Assembly (NCBI RefSeq): GCF_014649775.1
Contig: NZ_BMTR01000004.1
Location: 372,001-436,000 of the forward strand
Direction: 5' to 3'
Length of the DNA stretch: 64,000 nt
Source: Streptomyces longisporoflavus
GTDB taxonomy: Bacteria > Actinomycetota > Actinomycetes > Streptomycetales > Streptomycetaceae
Shown: piece by piece, positions 15,489-23,676 of the stretch
Numbering within the stretch: position 1 is the stretch's first letter
Layout: every line of letters starts with the position of its first letter
Translations under genes and position numbers: made by a program
Notes under the pieces: generated by a model
Databases searched by the model: none
What the model was told of the DNA's origin: nothing
The model's input: only the letters and a program-made list of their open reading frames with translations

Positions 15489-16463
15489 TCAGCCGCGCAG
15501 CGCGCGCAGCTTTCGGCGGGCCGGGCCCAGGGCACGCCCCGACCGCAGGAGGCCCTCCCAGGGGTCGGTGCGCGCCTGCTCGACGGCGTCCTCGATGGTC
15601 CAGCGGCGGGCCGAGAGCGCGGGATCGTCGAGGTCGTCCCAGGCGACGGGCACGGCCACCGGGGCGCCCGGTTTGGCGCGGACCGAGAAGGGGGCGACGG
15701 CGGTCTGCGCGTACGCGTTGCGCTGCACGTCGAGGTAGAGGCGGTCGCCGCGGTCCTTCTTGCGGGCGGCCGTGGTGAACTGCTCCGGGTGGGCCAGGGC
15801 GAGCGTCTCGGCGACGTCCTTGGCGAAGGCTCGTACGTCGTCGAAGTCGTGGCGGCCGTTGAGCGGCACGATGACGTGCAGCCCGCGCGAGCCCGTGGTC
15901 ATCAGGGCGGACGGCAGTCCGATGTGGTCGAGCAGCTCGCCCACGAGCCGTGCCGCCTCACGCACCGGCCCGAAGTCGTCCTTGGCCGGGTCGAGGTCGA
16001 AGACGAGCCGGTCCGGGTTGTCGATGCCTCCCGTACCACTGGTGCCGCCCGTACCGCCCCTGCCGCCGGTCCGGGACAACCAGCGGTGCAGCGTGAGACA
16101 GGCCTGGTCGGCCAGGTAGAGGAGGGTCGCGGTGTCGTCGCACACGGTGTGCGTGACGGTGCCGCCCTCCTTGGGGACCTCGGCCCGGGTGATCCAGTCC
16201 GGGTAGTGGTCGGGGGTGTCCTTCTGCATGAAGCGGGGGCCGTCGAGGCCGTCCGGGTGCCGTTCCAGCATCAGCGGCCGGCCACGCAGGTGCGGCAGCA
16301 TGAAGGGGGCGACGGCCCGGTAGTAGTCGGCGAGGTCGCTCTTCGTGTGACTCGGATGGCCTTCTTCGCCGCCGGCCGGGAAGAGGACCTTGTCGGGGCG
16401 GTGCAGCGGTACGGTGCGGCGTCCTGCCCGCAGGGTGCGTGTGCTGGTCGTGCGGGGTGTCAT
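15489..16463 (-). CDS. LigD-type primase-polymerase (NHEJ polymerase domain protein)
   Basis: A 324-residue stand-alone polymerase domain of the bacterial non-homologous end-joining protein LigD. It starts RTLRAGRRTVPLHRPDKVLF and carries LMLERHPDGLDGPRFMQKD, the catalytic acidic pair in LVFDLDPAKDDF near residue 155, and TGSRGLHVIVPLNGRHDFDD. It would extend or fill DNA ends during break repair with Ku and a ligase, neither of which is nearby. A glycine/threonine-rich insert (RTGGRGGTGGTSGTGG) sits just before the catalytic strand and looks like a simple-sequence expansion. AAAGGAACCCCAC precedes the ATG. Fold and role are firm. Confidence 0.92.
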   Translation of the reverse strand: MTPRTTSTRTLRAGRRTVPLHRPDKVLFPAGGEEGHPSHTKSDLADYYRAVAPFMLPHLRGRPLMLERHPDGLDGPRFMQKDTPDHYPDWITRAEVPKEGGTVTHTVCDDTATLLYLADQACLTLHRWLSRTGGRGGTGGTSGTGGIDNPDRLVFDLDPAKDDFGPVREAARLVGELLDHIGLPSALMTTGSRGLHVIVPLNGRHDFDDVRAFAKDVAETLALAHPEQFTTAARKKDRGDRLYLDVQRNAYAQTAVAPFSVRAKPGAPVAVPVAWDDLDDPALSARRWTIEDAVEQARTDPWEGLLRSGRALGPARRKLRALRG

Positions 16464-16600
16464 GTGGGGTTCCTTTCATGTTGCACAGGGGTGCTGCCAA
16501 CACCTGGAAGAGGGGGGACGGCGGGCGTGCCCCCGGCCGCGCGCGCCGGAAGGATTGCAGGTCGACGGTTCAGGTCGGACCTCAGTGAGCGAGGCACACC

Positions 16601-17170
16601 ATGGCGAACGGAACGCGGAGACATCCGGGGCACCCGGAGCGCCGTCCCCCCGGGCGCCGGCCCGGGGCGGGCGGCCTGCGCGCCCTTCCCGCCGCCCGGC
16701 CGGGCGGCGGCGAGCCCGCCGCTCCCCCGCCCGTCCACGCCGCGTTCGCGCTGTGGATCACCGCGGTCGTCGCGGGCTTCGTCGAGACGGTGCTCATGGG
16801 CGGCAGGCTGCTCGCCGACGGCGAGGCGTCCGCCGGTGAGCTCTCGGGCGGTCTGCTGCTTCGGATGACCGTGTTCTCGGCGGCCGTCCTGCTCGCCGTC
16901 CAGCTGCGCCACGGCAGGAACTGGGCCCGTCTGGCGCTCGCCGCGGGGCTCGGCGTCCTCGGCACGCTGTCCCTGGTGACCGAGCCCGTCCGGTGGCTCG
17001 CGGACCATCCGCTGGGGGACGCCTTCCGCGATGCGGGGGCGGTGGACGTCCTGTCCGGCGCGAGCCGCGTGCTGCATCTGAGCGCGGTGCTCACGGCGAC
17101 GGTCCTGATGTTCCGGCCCACGGCGAACGCCTGGTTCAGGGCGCGGGCCACGGCACCCGGCAGGCACTGA
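16601..17170 (+). CDS. Hypothetical membrane protein
   Basis: A 189-residue protein. The first 45 residues are rich in Pro, Arg and Gly and look disordered. Four hydrophobic segments follow at about residues 46-66 (HAAFALWITAVVAGFVETVL), 82-102, 108-128 and 155-175. The tail FRPTANAWFRARATAPGRH is basic and likely cytosolic. No catalytic motif is visible and I do not recognise the family beyond Streptomyces hypothetical membrane protein. It converges with the transketolase gene, with 6 bp between stops. The start is the first ATG, behind GCGAGGCACACC. Confidence 0.72.
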   Translation: MANGTRRHPGHPERRPPGRRPGAGGLRALPAARPGGGEPAAPPPVHAAFALWITAVVAGFVETVLMGGRLLADGEASAGELSGGLLLRMTVFSAAVLLAVQLRHGRNWARLALAAGLGVLGTLSLVTEPVRWLADHPLGDAFRDAGAVDVLSGASRVLHLSAVLTATVLMFRPTANAWFRARATAPGRH

Positions 17171-17176
17171 CCGGGC

Positions 17177-19024
17177 TCACCGTACGACCGCCTGTTCCAC
17201 GAGCAGCCGCGCCGCCGCCGCGATGGACTCGGCGTCGATGCCCGCCGCGTGCAGCTGCTCGTCGGGGGACGCGGAGCCCGGCATCGTCTTCACCGCCAGC
17301 CGCGCCAGGCGCGGTACCGGGCCCCCGTCGCCGAAGGCCTCCGCGACGGCGTCGCCGATGCCGCCCTCCGGCCGGTGGTCCTCGACGGTGAGCAGGCAGC
17401 CGGTGCGCTCGGCGGCCTCGCGCAGGGTCGCGCGGTCGACGGGCTTGACCGAGTACAGGTCGATGACGCGCACCTGGATGCCCTCGCGGTCCAGATACTC
17501 CGCCGCGGTCAGCGCCTCGTGCACGGTCACGCCCGCCGCGACCAGCGTGAGCCGGTCGGCGTCGGACGAGCGCAGGACCTTGGAGCCGCCGATCGGGAAC
17601 TCCTCGCCGGGTCCGTAGATGACGGGTGTGTCCCCGCGCGACGTACGCAGGTAGCGCACGCCGTCCAGGTCGGCCATCCGGGCGATGAGCTGACCCGTCT
17701 GGTGGGCGTCGCACGGATACAGGACCGTCGAGCCGTGCACGGAACGGAGCATCGCAAGGTCTTCGAGGCCCATCTGGGACGGCCCGTCCTGACCGATGGC
17801 CACCCCCGCGTGGGAGCCGACGAGATTGATGCCGGCGCCGCTGATCGCCGCCATCCGGATGAAGTCGTGGGCGCGGGTGAGGAAGGCCGCGAACGTGGCC
17901 GCGTACGGGACCCAGCCGCGGACCGCGAGGCCCACCGCCGCGGCGACGAGTTGCTGCTCGGCGATGTAGCACTCGAAGTACCGCTCGGGGTGCTCCTTGG
18001 CGAAGTACTCGGTGCGCGTGGAGTCGCCGACCTCCCCGTCGAGGGCCACGATGTCGCCGCGCGCGGTCCCGAGCGCGGTGAGCGCCTGACCGTAGGCGTC
18101 GCGGGTGGCGACGGAATCGCCCACCTCGTGGCGCGGCAGATCCAGGTGACCGGTGCGGGTGGCGTGCAGCGCCCGCGCGGCGGCGGGCTTGCGCACCTCG
18201 ACGTGCACGTCCTGTACGCCGCCCAGCTCCTCGATCGCCGATTCGGCGTCGGGCACGGGCTTGCCGTGCATGCCCTCGCGGTCTTCGAGGGAGGCGACTC
18301 CCTTGCCCTTGACGGTGCGGGCCAGGATGACCGTGGGCTGCCCCTTGGTGGAACCGGCCTCCCCGAAGGCGCGCTCGACGTCGTCCAGGTCGTGGCCGTC
18401 GATCTCGACGACGTGCCAGCCGAAGGCGGCGAACCTGCGGGCGTAGGCGTCCAGGTCCCAGGCGTGGCGGGTGGGACCGCGCTGCCCGAGGCGGTTGACG
18501 TCGACGACGGCGGTCAGGTTGTCCAGGTGCTCGTACCCGGCGTGCTCGGCGGCCTCCCACACCGAGCCCTCCGCCAGCTCGCTGTCGCCGCACATCACCC
18601 AGACGCGGTAGGGGATCCGGTCGAGCCGCTTGCCCGACAGGGCCATGCCGACGCCGATGGGGAGCCCCTGCCCGAGGGACCCGGTGGCGACCTCGACCCA
18701 GGGGAGGCGGCGCGGTGTCGGATGCCCTTCCAGGCGGCTGTCCCGCTTGCGGAACGTCAGCAGCTCGCTGTCGGTGATCACGCCCGCCGCCTTGTACGCC
18801 GCGTACATGAGCGGCGACGCGTGGCCCTTGGAGAGGATGAAGCGGTCGTTGCCGGGGTGGTCGGGCCGGTCGAAGTCGTAGTGCAGATGACCCGCGAGGA
18901 GTACCGCCATCAGGTCGGCGGCCGACATCGAGGAGGTGGGGTGGCCGGAACCGGCGGCATCCGCGGCCCGGACGGAGTCGACCCGCAGCTGCCGGGCGAG
19001 CTGGGCGAGTTCACTGGTGGTCAT
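17177..19024 (-). CDS. tkt: Transketolase (short type)
   Basis: A 615-residue transketolase with both halves in one chain. The thiamine diphosphate region reads GDSELAEGSVWEAAEHAG then VVDVNRLGQRG near residues 150-185. The pyrimidine-binding half contains YFECYIAEQQLVAAAVGLA near 360. At about 615 residues it fits the shorter animal/actinobacterial type rather than the 660-700 residue E. coli type. It moves two-carbon units between sugar phosphates, or, in relatives, builds sulfur sugars or other metabolites. The ATG at 19024 follows AAGGAGGACCCGCC. No pentose-phosphate partner gene is adjacent; the divergent enolase-superfamily gene at 19366 may act in the same sugar-acid route, which is inference. 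Confidence 0.92.
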   Translation of the reverse strand: MTTSELAQLARQLRVDSVRAADAAGSGHPTSSMSAADLMAVLLAGHLHYDFDRPDHPGNDRFILSKGHASPLMYAAYKAAGVITDSELLTFRKRDSRLEGHPTPRRLPWVEVATGSLGQGLPIGVGMALSGKRLDRIPYRVWVMCGDSELAEGSVWEAAEHAGYEHLDNLTAVVDVNRLGQRGPTRHAWDLDAYARRFAAFGWHVVEIDGHDLDDVERAFGEAGSTKGQPTVILARTVKGKGVASLEDREGMHGKPVPDAESAIEELGGVQDVHVEVRKPAAARALHATRTGHLDLPRHEVGDSVATRDAYGQALTALGTARGDIVALDGEVGDSTRTEYFAKEHPERYFECYIAEQQLVAAAVGLAVRGWVPYAATFAAFLTRAHDFIRMAAISGAGINLVGSHAGVAIGQDGPSQMGLEDLAMLRSVHGSTVLYPCDAHQTGQLIARMADLDGVRYLRTSRGDTPVIYGPGEEFPIGGSKVLRSSDADRLTLVAAGVTVHEALTAAEYLDREGIQVRVIDLYSVKPVDRATLREAAERTGCLLTVEDHRPEGGIGDAVAEAFGDGGPVPRLARLAVKTMPGSASPDEQLHAAGIDAESIAAAARLLVEQAVVR

Positions 19025-19365
19025 GGCGGGTCCTCCTTGGGGTGGGGGCTCTCGGTTCACGCGGTCCGTCGGCGGCGTCGGCCGCCGGTCATGTCGGCCG
19101 GCGGTCATGTCGGCCGTACGTCGTGCCGGCCGCCGGCTCCCGGCTCGTGAGACCTCCCGACGACCCTGGCACGCGGGTCCCTCGGTTCCCCCGGCGAATC
19201 GCCGCCAAACTCCGCCGGACCCCCGGGGCGGGACGGCACGTGCTCCGTTTGCCCGCCGGGCAGAGGGATACCCGTACGACACGCCGACGCAGGTACCGGG
19301 ACCCCAGCCGACCTCCCCCGCCTCGCCGCGCCCCCCACCCCCGCAGGTATTCCAGGACGGTCCCG
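19025..19365. other. Divergent promoter region with short direct repeats
   Basis: This 341-bp gap separates the divergent transketolase and enolase-superfamily genes. At about 19088-19118 a CGGTCATGTCGGCCG element occurs twice with 16-bp spacing, and GTCGGCCG appears a third time just before it. The rest is ordinary high-GC leader sequence. The repeats could be a regulator binding site; I do not recognise the regulator, and no open frame here looks real. Confidence 0.5.
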
Positions 19366-20466
19366 ATGAAGGACGCAGTGCCCATCGAAAGCCCCGCCAT
19401 GTCCGCCTACCAAGTGCCCGCGGACGCCCCGGAGGCGGACGGCACCTTCGCGTGGGAGAGCACGACCATCGTGATCGTCGAGGTGACGGCGGGCGGCGCC
19501 ACGGGCACCGGATGGACCTACGCCCCCGCCTCCGCCGTGCCCCTGATGGCCGAGCAGCTCGTCCCCGCCGTCACCGGAATGGACGCGCTCGACATCCCCG
19601 CGGCGCACGCCGCGATGACGAAGGCGGTCCGCAACACCGGCCGGGCCGGAGCCGCCTCGTCTGCCGTGTCGGCGATCGACATCGCCCTGTGGGACCTGAA
19701 GGCACGCCTCCTGGAGATTCCGCTCGTACGGCTCCTCGGCGCGGCCCGCGACGAGGTCCCCGTCTATGGCAGCGGGGGTTTCACGACGTACCACTCGACA
19801 CATCTGGCGGCCCAGCTGAACGGCTGGGTGCACGGCCAGCGCATACCCCGCGTGAAGATCAAGGTCGGTGAGGCGTGGGGGCGTGCGGTCACCCGCGACG
19901 TGCTGCGGGTGCGCACCGCGCGCGACGTCATCGGCCCGCAGGCCGAGCTGTACGTCGACGCGAGCGGCGGCTACACCCGCAAGCAGGCGGTCCGGGTGGG
20001 CCGGGTCCTGGCCGAGCACGGGGTGGGCTGGTTCGAGGAGCCGGTGCAGGAGGACGACCTGCGCGGGCTCGCATTGGTGCGGGACGCGCTGGTCTGCGAC
20101 GTGACGGCGGGCGGATACGGCCACGGCCTCGCGTACTTCGCGCGGATGGTCCCCTCCGTGGACTGCCTGCAACTGGACGCGACGCGCTGCGGCGGCCTGA
20201 CCGAGTGGCTGCGTGCCGCGGCCCTCGCGCAGGCACACGGGATCGAGGTCTCGGCCCGCTGCGCCCCGCACGCGCATGCCGCGGTCGCCGCGTGCGTACC
20301 GAATCTGCGGCACATCGAGTGGTTCCACGACCATGTGCGGATCGAGTCGATGTTCTTCGACGGCGCCCTCGACCCGACGGGCGGCACCGTCCGCCCGGAC
20401 GGCGGCGTCGGTCACGGCCTGGAGCTGCGGCGCACCGAGGAGGTCGAGGAATACCGGGTCGCGTGA
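19366..20466 (+). CDS. Enolase-superfamily (mandelate racemase/muconate lactonizing-like) protein
   Basis: A 366-residue protein of the mandelate racemase subgroup. The N-terminal capping domain runs to about residue 110. The barrel carries the KxK pair in PRVKIKVGEAW, the first metal ligand in LYVDASGGYT and the second in GWFEEPVQEDDL. The third expected ligand, usually the Glu of an AGEY motif, is replaced: the stretch reads DVTAGGYGHGL. A conserved CAPHAHAA lies near residue 300. Related proteins dehydrate sugar acids, with a Mg ion held by three acidic residues. With one ligand lost, activity is uncertain. It is divergent from transketolase and followed 28 bp on by a P-loop gene. Confidence 0.85.
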   Translation: MKDAVPIESPAMSAYQVPADAPEADGTFAWESTTIVIVEVTAGGATGTGWTYAPASAVPLMAEQLVPAVTGMDALDIPAAHAAMTKAVRNTGRAGAASSAVSAIDIALWDLKARLLEIPLVRLLGAARDEVPVYGSGGFTTYHSTHLAAQLNGWVHGQRIPRVKIKVGEAWGRAVTRDVLRVRTARDVIGPQAELYVDASGGYTRKQAVRVGRVLAEHGVGWFEEPVQEDDLRGLALVRDALVCDVTAGGYGHGLAYFARMVPSVDCLQLDATRCGGLTEWLRAAALAQAHGIEVSARCAPHAHAAVAACVPNLRHIEWFHDHVRIESMFFDGALDPTGGTVRPDGGVGHGLELRRTEEVEEYRVA

Positions 20467-20494
20467 GGGCGCCCGGGCCTGCCACGCTCGGCTC

Positions 20495-21067
20495 ATGCGA
20501 ACGACGCGGGCACTGCTCATCGGGGGCCGTTCCGGGGCCGGCAAGTCCTCGGTCGGCCTGGAGGCCGTCGCGCTCCTGCGGGCGGCGGACGTGGGGCACG
20601 CGTACATCGAGGGCGATGTCCTGGACGCGGTCCACCCGGCACCGGACGGCGACCCCGACCGCTCCCGGATCACCGAGCGCAACCTCGCGGCGCTCTGGGC
20701 GAACTACACCGGCCTCGGCTGCCACCGCCTCGTCTACACGAACACGGCATGCGTCCTCGCCGGCGAGGAGTGGATGTTCACCAGTGCCCTGCGCGGGCCT
20801 CGCCTCATCCGCGTACTCCTGACGGCGTCGGATGCCACCGTCGAGGAACGTCTCAGGGCCCGCGAACAGGGCTCGGAGCTCGAACAGCAGCTGCGCAGAA
20901 GCGCGTTGATGGCCCGGCACCTGGAGGAGCACGCGGCCGAGGGCACCCTTCGCGTCGCGACGGACGGGCGGCGGGTGGGGGACATCGCGGCCGATGTGGT
21001 GGCCGCCACGGGGTGGCACCCCCGGAAGTCGCCCGAAACGATCTCGAACGGCGGCCGGGCCAACTAG
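20495..21067 (+). CDS. P-loop NTPase / kinase-like protein
   Basis: A 190-residue protein with a Walker A motif in LLIGGRSGAGKSSVG near residue 9 and an AYIEGDVLDAVHP segment near 37 that resembles small-molecule kinases of the gluconate/shikimate kinase type. The arginine-rich segment EERLRAREQG could be the lid. It contains no transporter or DNA-binding parts. It probably phosphorylates a small molecule or nucleotide, but the substrate is unknown. It lies 28 bp behind the enolase-superfamily gene and 10 bp before the VOC gene, so the three form a likely operon. The start is the ATG with the best fit to the Walker A distance; a longer upstream frame is open but overlaps the previous gene. 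Confidence 0.82.
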   Translation: MRTTRALLIGGRSGAGKSSVGLEAVALLRAADVGHAYIEGDVLDAVHPAPDGDPDRSRITERNLAALWANYTGLGCHRLVYTNTACVLAGEEWMFTSALRGPRLIRVLLTASDATVEERLRAREQGSELEQQLRRSALMARHLEEHAAEGTLRVATDGRRVGDIAADVVAATGWHPRKSPETISNGGRAN

Positions 21068-21077
21068 GCTCGTCCGT

Positions 21078-21431
21078 ATGGAGATCCTGGGAGCCACGCT
21101 GCGTATCTGCGTCGAGGACCTGGAGTCCTCGGTCGCCTTCTACGAACGCCTCTCGGGCGGTACCGCGCAGCGCTTCGAGCGAGAGGGCGTGTCCGTCGCG
21201 GCGGTCGGGTGCTTTCTGTTGATGAGCGGGCCGGAGCGCGAGCTGGAGATCCTGCGCAAGGTCTCGGCGACGATCGCGGTACCGGACGTCGACGAGGCCT
21301 ACTCCGTCCTGAACGCGTCGGGCGCCCGGGTCATCGCGGGCCCCGTCCCGACGCCGGTGGGCCGCAATCTCATCGCGGTGCACCCGGACGGCACGGTCTT
21401 CGAGTACGCGGACCGGCGCCCCGCGACCTGA
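21078..21431 (+). CDS. VOC family (glyoxalase-like) protein
   Basis: A 117-residue single VOC-fold protein with the paired beta-alpha-beta-beta-beta modules: module one from MEILGATLRICVEDLESSVA to about residue 58 and module two from ATIAVPDVDEAYSVLNASGA to GTVFEYADRR. The final Glu of VFEY is a typical metal ligand position. It could be an isomerase, dioxygenase, bleomycin-resistance-like binder or a ligand carrier; the sequence does not decide. It begins 10 bp after the P-loop gene and is probably co-transcribed. The frame is open further upstream but the ATG at 21078 matches the family start. Confidence 0.85.
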   Translation: MEILGATLRICVEDLESSVAFYERLSGGTAQRFEREGVSVAAVGCFLLMSGPERELEILRKVSATIAVPDVDEAYSVLNASGARVIAGPVPTPVGRNLIAVHPDGTVFEYADRRPAT

Positions 21432-21453
21432 CCGGTCTGCCCGTATCCTCCAC

Positions 21454-21473
21454 GGCAGGCAGGCAGGCAGGCA
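21454..21473. repeat. Tetranucleotide repeat (GGCA)x5
   Basis: Five exact copies of GGCA lie in the 63-bp gap between the VOC gene stop and the gntR start, 21 bp before the GTG. Slippage here would change promoter or leader spacing of gntR. No effect is shown by the sequence alone. Confidence 0.8.
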
Positions 21474-21494
21474 GGCGGGCCGGAGCGGAGGACG

Positions 21495-22184
21495 GTGCAC
21501 GTGGCGGGCAGTACGGCGGACGGTACGGAACGGGTCTCGATGAGCGCCCGGGCGCGCGAGGCCGTCCGGCAGCGCATCGTGGACCGCCGCTATCCGCTGG
21601 GAGCGCGCCTGGTCGAGCGCGAGGTCGCCGAGGAGCTGCGGATGTCGCGGGTCCCGGTCCGCGAGGCGATGCGCGCACTGGTCGCCGAGGGCCTCCTCGA
21701 ACTCCTGCCGCACAGCGGAGTGCGGGTGCGCCGCCTGGAACGCGCCGATGTGCGGCACTTGTACGAGGTGTGGGAGCCGCTCGCGATCCAGGCGTCCCGG
21801 CTCTCCGCACGCCGGGTGGCGGCGTTCGCGCCGGACGAACCGCCGGAGCTCGCCGCGCTGCGGGCCACGCTCGGCCAGGCCGAGCAGGCGTCGGACGTGG
21901 ACGACGGACCGCGCGAGGTCGCCGCGCACAGCGCGTTCCACGAGGGCATCGTGACCCTCTCCGGCAATCCCCTGCTCGCCCGCACGATGGAGCAGCTGAG
22001 CTGGCAGCTCCAGCTCCTGTTCGGCATGCGCGCCGAGCCGGACCACATGCGGGCCCAGCATGACCTCATCTACCGCCAGATCGCGGCGGGCGACGAGGAG
22101 ACAGCCGCGGCGAGCACGCTGCTGCACGTACGGGACAGCCAGGCGGTGGCGCTGAGGGCGCTGTTCGAGGAGAGCGCCTCCTAG
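21495..22184 (+). CDS. GntR family transcriptional regulator (FCD subfamily)
   Basis: A 229-residue regulator. The winged-helix domain at about residues 16-80 shows REAVRQRIVDRRYPLGARLV, EELRMSRVPVREAMRALVAE and LLPHSGVRVRRL. The C-terminal FCD sensor at about 85-220 has LYEVWEPLAIQASRLSA, HSAFHEGIVTLSGNPLL and HDLIYRQIAAGDEETAA, whose histidines normally bind a metal and carboxylate ligand. It starts at GTG 21495, only 4 nt after GGAG; a GTG at 21501 has 10-nt spacing and may be the true start. GntR-like half-sites lie just downstream at 22190 and 22283, before two exported amidohydrolase genes that it likely controls. Confidence 0.9.
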   Translation: MHVAGSTADGTERVSMSARAREAVRQRIVDRRYPLGARLVEREVAEELRMSRVPVREAMRALVAEGLLELLPHSGVRVRRLERADVRHLYEVWEPLAIQASRLSARRVAAFAPDEPPELAALRATLGQAEQASDVDDGPREVAAHSAFHEGIVTLSGNPLLARTMEQLSWQLQLLFGMRAEPDHMRAQHDLIYRQIAAGDEETAAASTLLHVRDSQAVALRALFEESAS

Positions 22185-22189
22185 CCTTC

Positions 22190-22199
22190 TGTATACCAA
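22190..22199. promoter_or_regulatory. GntR-like operator site A
   Basis: TGTATACCAA lies 6 bp after the gntR stop codon. It contains the GTATAC palindrome typical of FCD-type GntR operators and is the exact reverse complement of site B at 22283-22292. Binding by the GntR protein encoded just upstream is inference. Confidence 0.55.
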
Positions 22200-22282
22200 T
22201 GTACGCGTGACGGCCTCCCGGTTGACTGCTGCCCGGCATATATCCGCACATGTCCAGGCCCCTCCTTGCGGGCCACTTCATC

Positions 22283-22292
22283 TTGGTATACA
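22283..22292. promoter_or_regulatory. GntR-like operator site B
   Basis: TTGGTATACA (extending to TTGGTATACAA) lies 62 bp before the first amidohydrolase start and mirrors site A, 93 bp away. It probably overlaps the promoter of the amidohydrolase pair. The pairing suggests cooperative binding or looping; that is inference. Confidence 0.55.
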
Positions 22293-22353
22293 AACTGCGA
22301 ACGCGTTCCCTCCGCTACCCCGTATCCCGTCCTGTCCTGTCCTGGAGCAGCCC

Positions 22354-23631
22354 ATGTGCGTCGAGTCCGTTCCTCCGCCCTCCTCCCGGCTCACCCGGCG
22401 CGGCGTCCTCGCGGGTGCGGCGGCCCTCGCCGGGACCACCGCCGCGCTGACCGCCGCCGCGCCCCGGGCGAACGCGAGTACCGCACGCGAGGGGCGGCGG
22501 ACCGGCGGCGACCTGGTCGTCGAGGGCGGCACCCTCCTCGACCCGGCGACCGGCGAGGTGACCGAGGACGCGGTGGTCGTCATCGCGGACGGCGTCGTCC
22601 GCTCGGCGGGCAGGCGCGGCAAGGCCGCGGTGCCCGAAGGCGCCGAGGTGCTCGACGCGCACGGGCGCTGGATCCTGCCGGGGCTCGTCGAGGCGCACAT
22701 CCACCTCAACACCGCGACCGAGGCACGCGACGCGGTGCTGCTCGGTGCGACCAGCGCGCGCAGCGGTTCGACCAACTTCTATCAGGACATCGCCGTACGG
22801 GAGTTGGCCCGCGAGGCGCCCGGCCAGGCCCCCCGCCTTCGCGCCGCGGGCATCTTCGTCACGCCCGACCTCGGCGACACGATCCTCGCCGACCCGGAGC
22901 TGACCCCGCTCGCCAAGCTGCGGGAGGGCGTGCGCTCGCCCGAGGCGCTGCGCCGTGTCGTCGAGGTCAACCTCGCCCGCGGCGCCGACGTCATCAAGAC
23001 CAGGGTCAACGAGCGGGCCGGTCTTCCCGAGCAGGATCCGCTGGCCCAGGTGTACGACCGCGAGCAGCTGTCCGCCGTGGTCGCGGCGGCGCGGCGCGGC
23101 GGCAAGGGCGTGCTCTGCCACAGCTACAGCGAGAAGGGCTGCCACGACGCCGTCATGGCGGGCATCCGGTCGTTGGAGCACGGCGCGTTCGTCGGCGAGC
23201 GCACGCTGCACGAGATGCGGCGCAGGGGCACGTACTTCACGCCGACCCTCACCGCGATCGCCGGGCTCGCCGAGTCCTCGGACCCCGTCCTCGCGGAGCG
23301 CGGCCGTCAGTACCTGCCGGTCCTGAAGCGGGCGGTGCTCGCCGCGCACGAGCTGGGCGTGCCGCTCGCGGCGGGCACGGACTCCTCCGGCGGCAAGATC
23401 AAGCCCATCGGCCGCGAGGTGGAGCTGATGCGCGCGGCGGGGCTCTCCGCGCTCGACGCGATCCGCACGGCGACGACCGGTGCCGCGAAGCTGCTCGGTC
23501 TGGAGCGCACCGCGGGGCGTCTCGCGCGCGGCTTCGCCGGTGACGTGCTCCTCGTGGACGGCGATCCGCTGGCCGACGTGACGGTCCTCAAGAAGCCCGT
23601 ACGCGTGGTGCGTTCGGGCTTCGCGCTCTGA
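22354..23631 (+). CDS. Tat-exported amidohydrolase (imidazolonepropionase/prolidase-like)
   Basis: A 425-residue metal-dependent amidohydrolase. The N-terminus has a twin-arginine signal (SRLTRRGVLAGAAALAG, ending near APRANA), so it is exported folded. The barrel begins with DLVVEGGTLLDPATGEV; the metal motif is GLVEAHIHLNTATEA (HxH near residue 112), other ligands are likely in VLCHSYSEKG and SLEHGAF, and the late aspartate lies in LAAGTDSSGG near 345. It resembles the amidohydrolase_1 group acting on cyclic amides or acyl dipeptides. Two GntR-like sites flank its promoter region. The next gene, 45 bp on, is a second exported amidohydrolase. The ATG at 22354 is chosen because it precedes the signal peptide directly. 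Confidence 0.87.
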   Translation: MCVESVPPPSSRLTRRGVLAGAAALAGTTAALTAAAPRANASTAREGRRTGGDLVVEGGTLLDPATGEVTEDAVVVIADGVVRSAGRRGKAAVPEGAEVLDAHGRWILPGLVEAHIHLNTATEARDAVLLGATSARSGSTNFYQDIAVRELAREAPGQAPRLRAAGIFVTPDLGDTILADPELTPLAKLREGVRSPEALRRVVEVNLARGADVIKTRVNERAGLPEQDPLAQVYDREQLSAVVAAARRGGKGVLCHSYSEKGCHDAVMAGIRSLEHGAFVGERTLHEMRRRGTYFTPTLTAIAGLAESSDPVLAERGRQYLPVLKRAVLAAHELGVPLAAGTDSSGGKIKPIGREVELMRAAGLSALDAIRTATTGAAKLLGLERTAGRLARGFAGDVLLVDGDPLADVTVLKKPVRVVRSGFAL

Positions 23632-23676
23632 TACCGGCCGAGTCCCCCCACCCCGAATCCCCTGCAGGAGACCTCC

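Noticed and set aside
15428..15490. SigB-type promoter (GTTT...GGGTCA) before the GvpL/F gene
   Set aside because: The -10 differs from GGGTAC/T at key bases; not strong enough to call.
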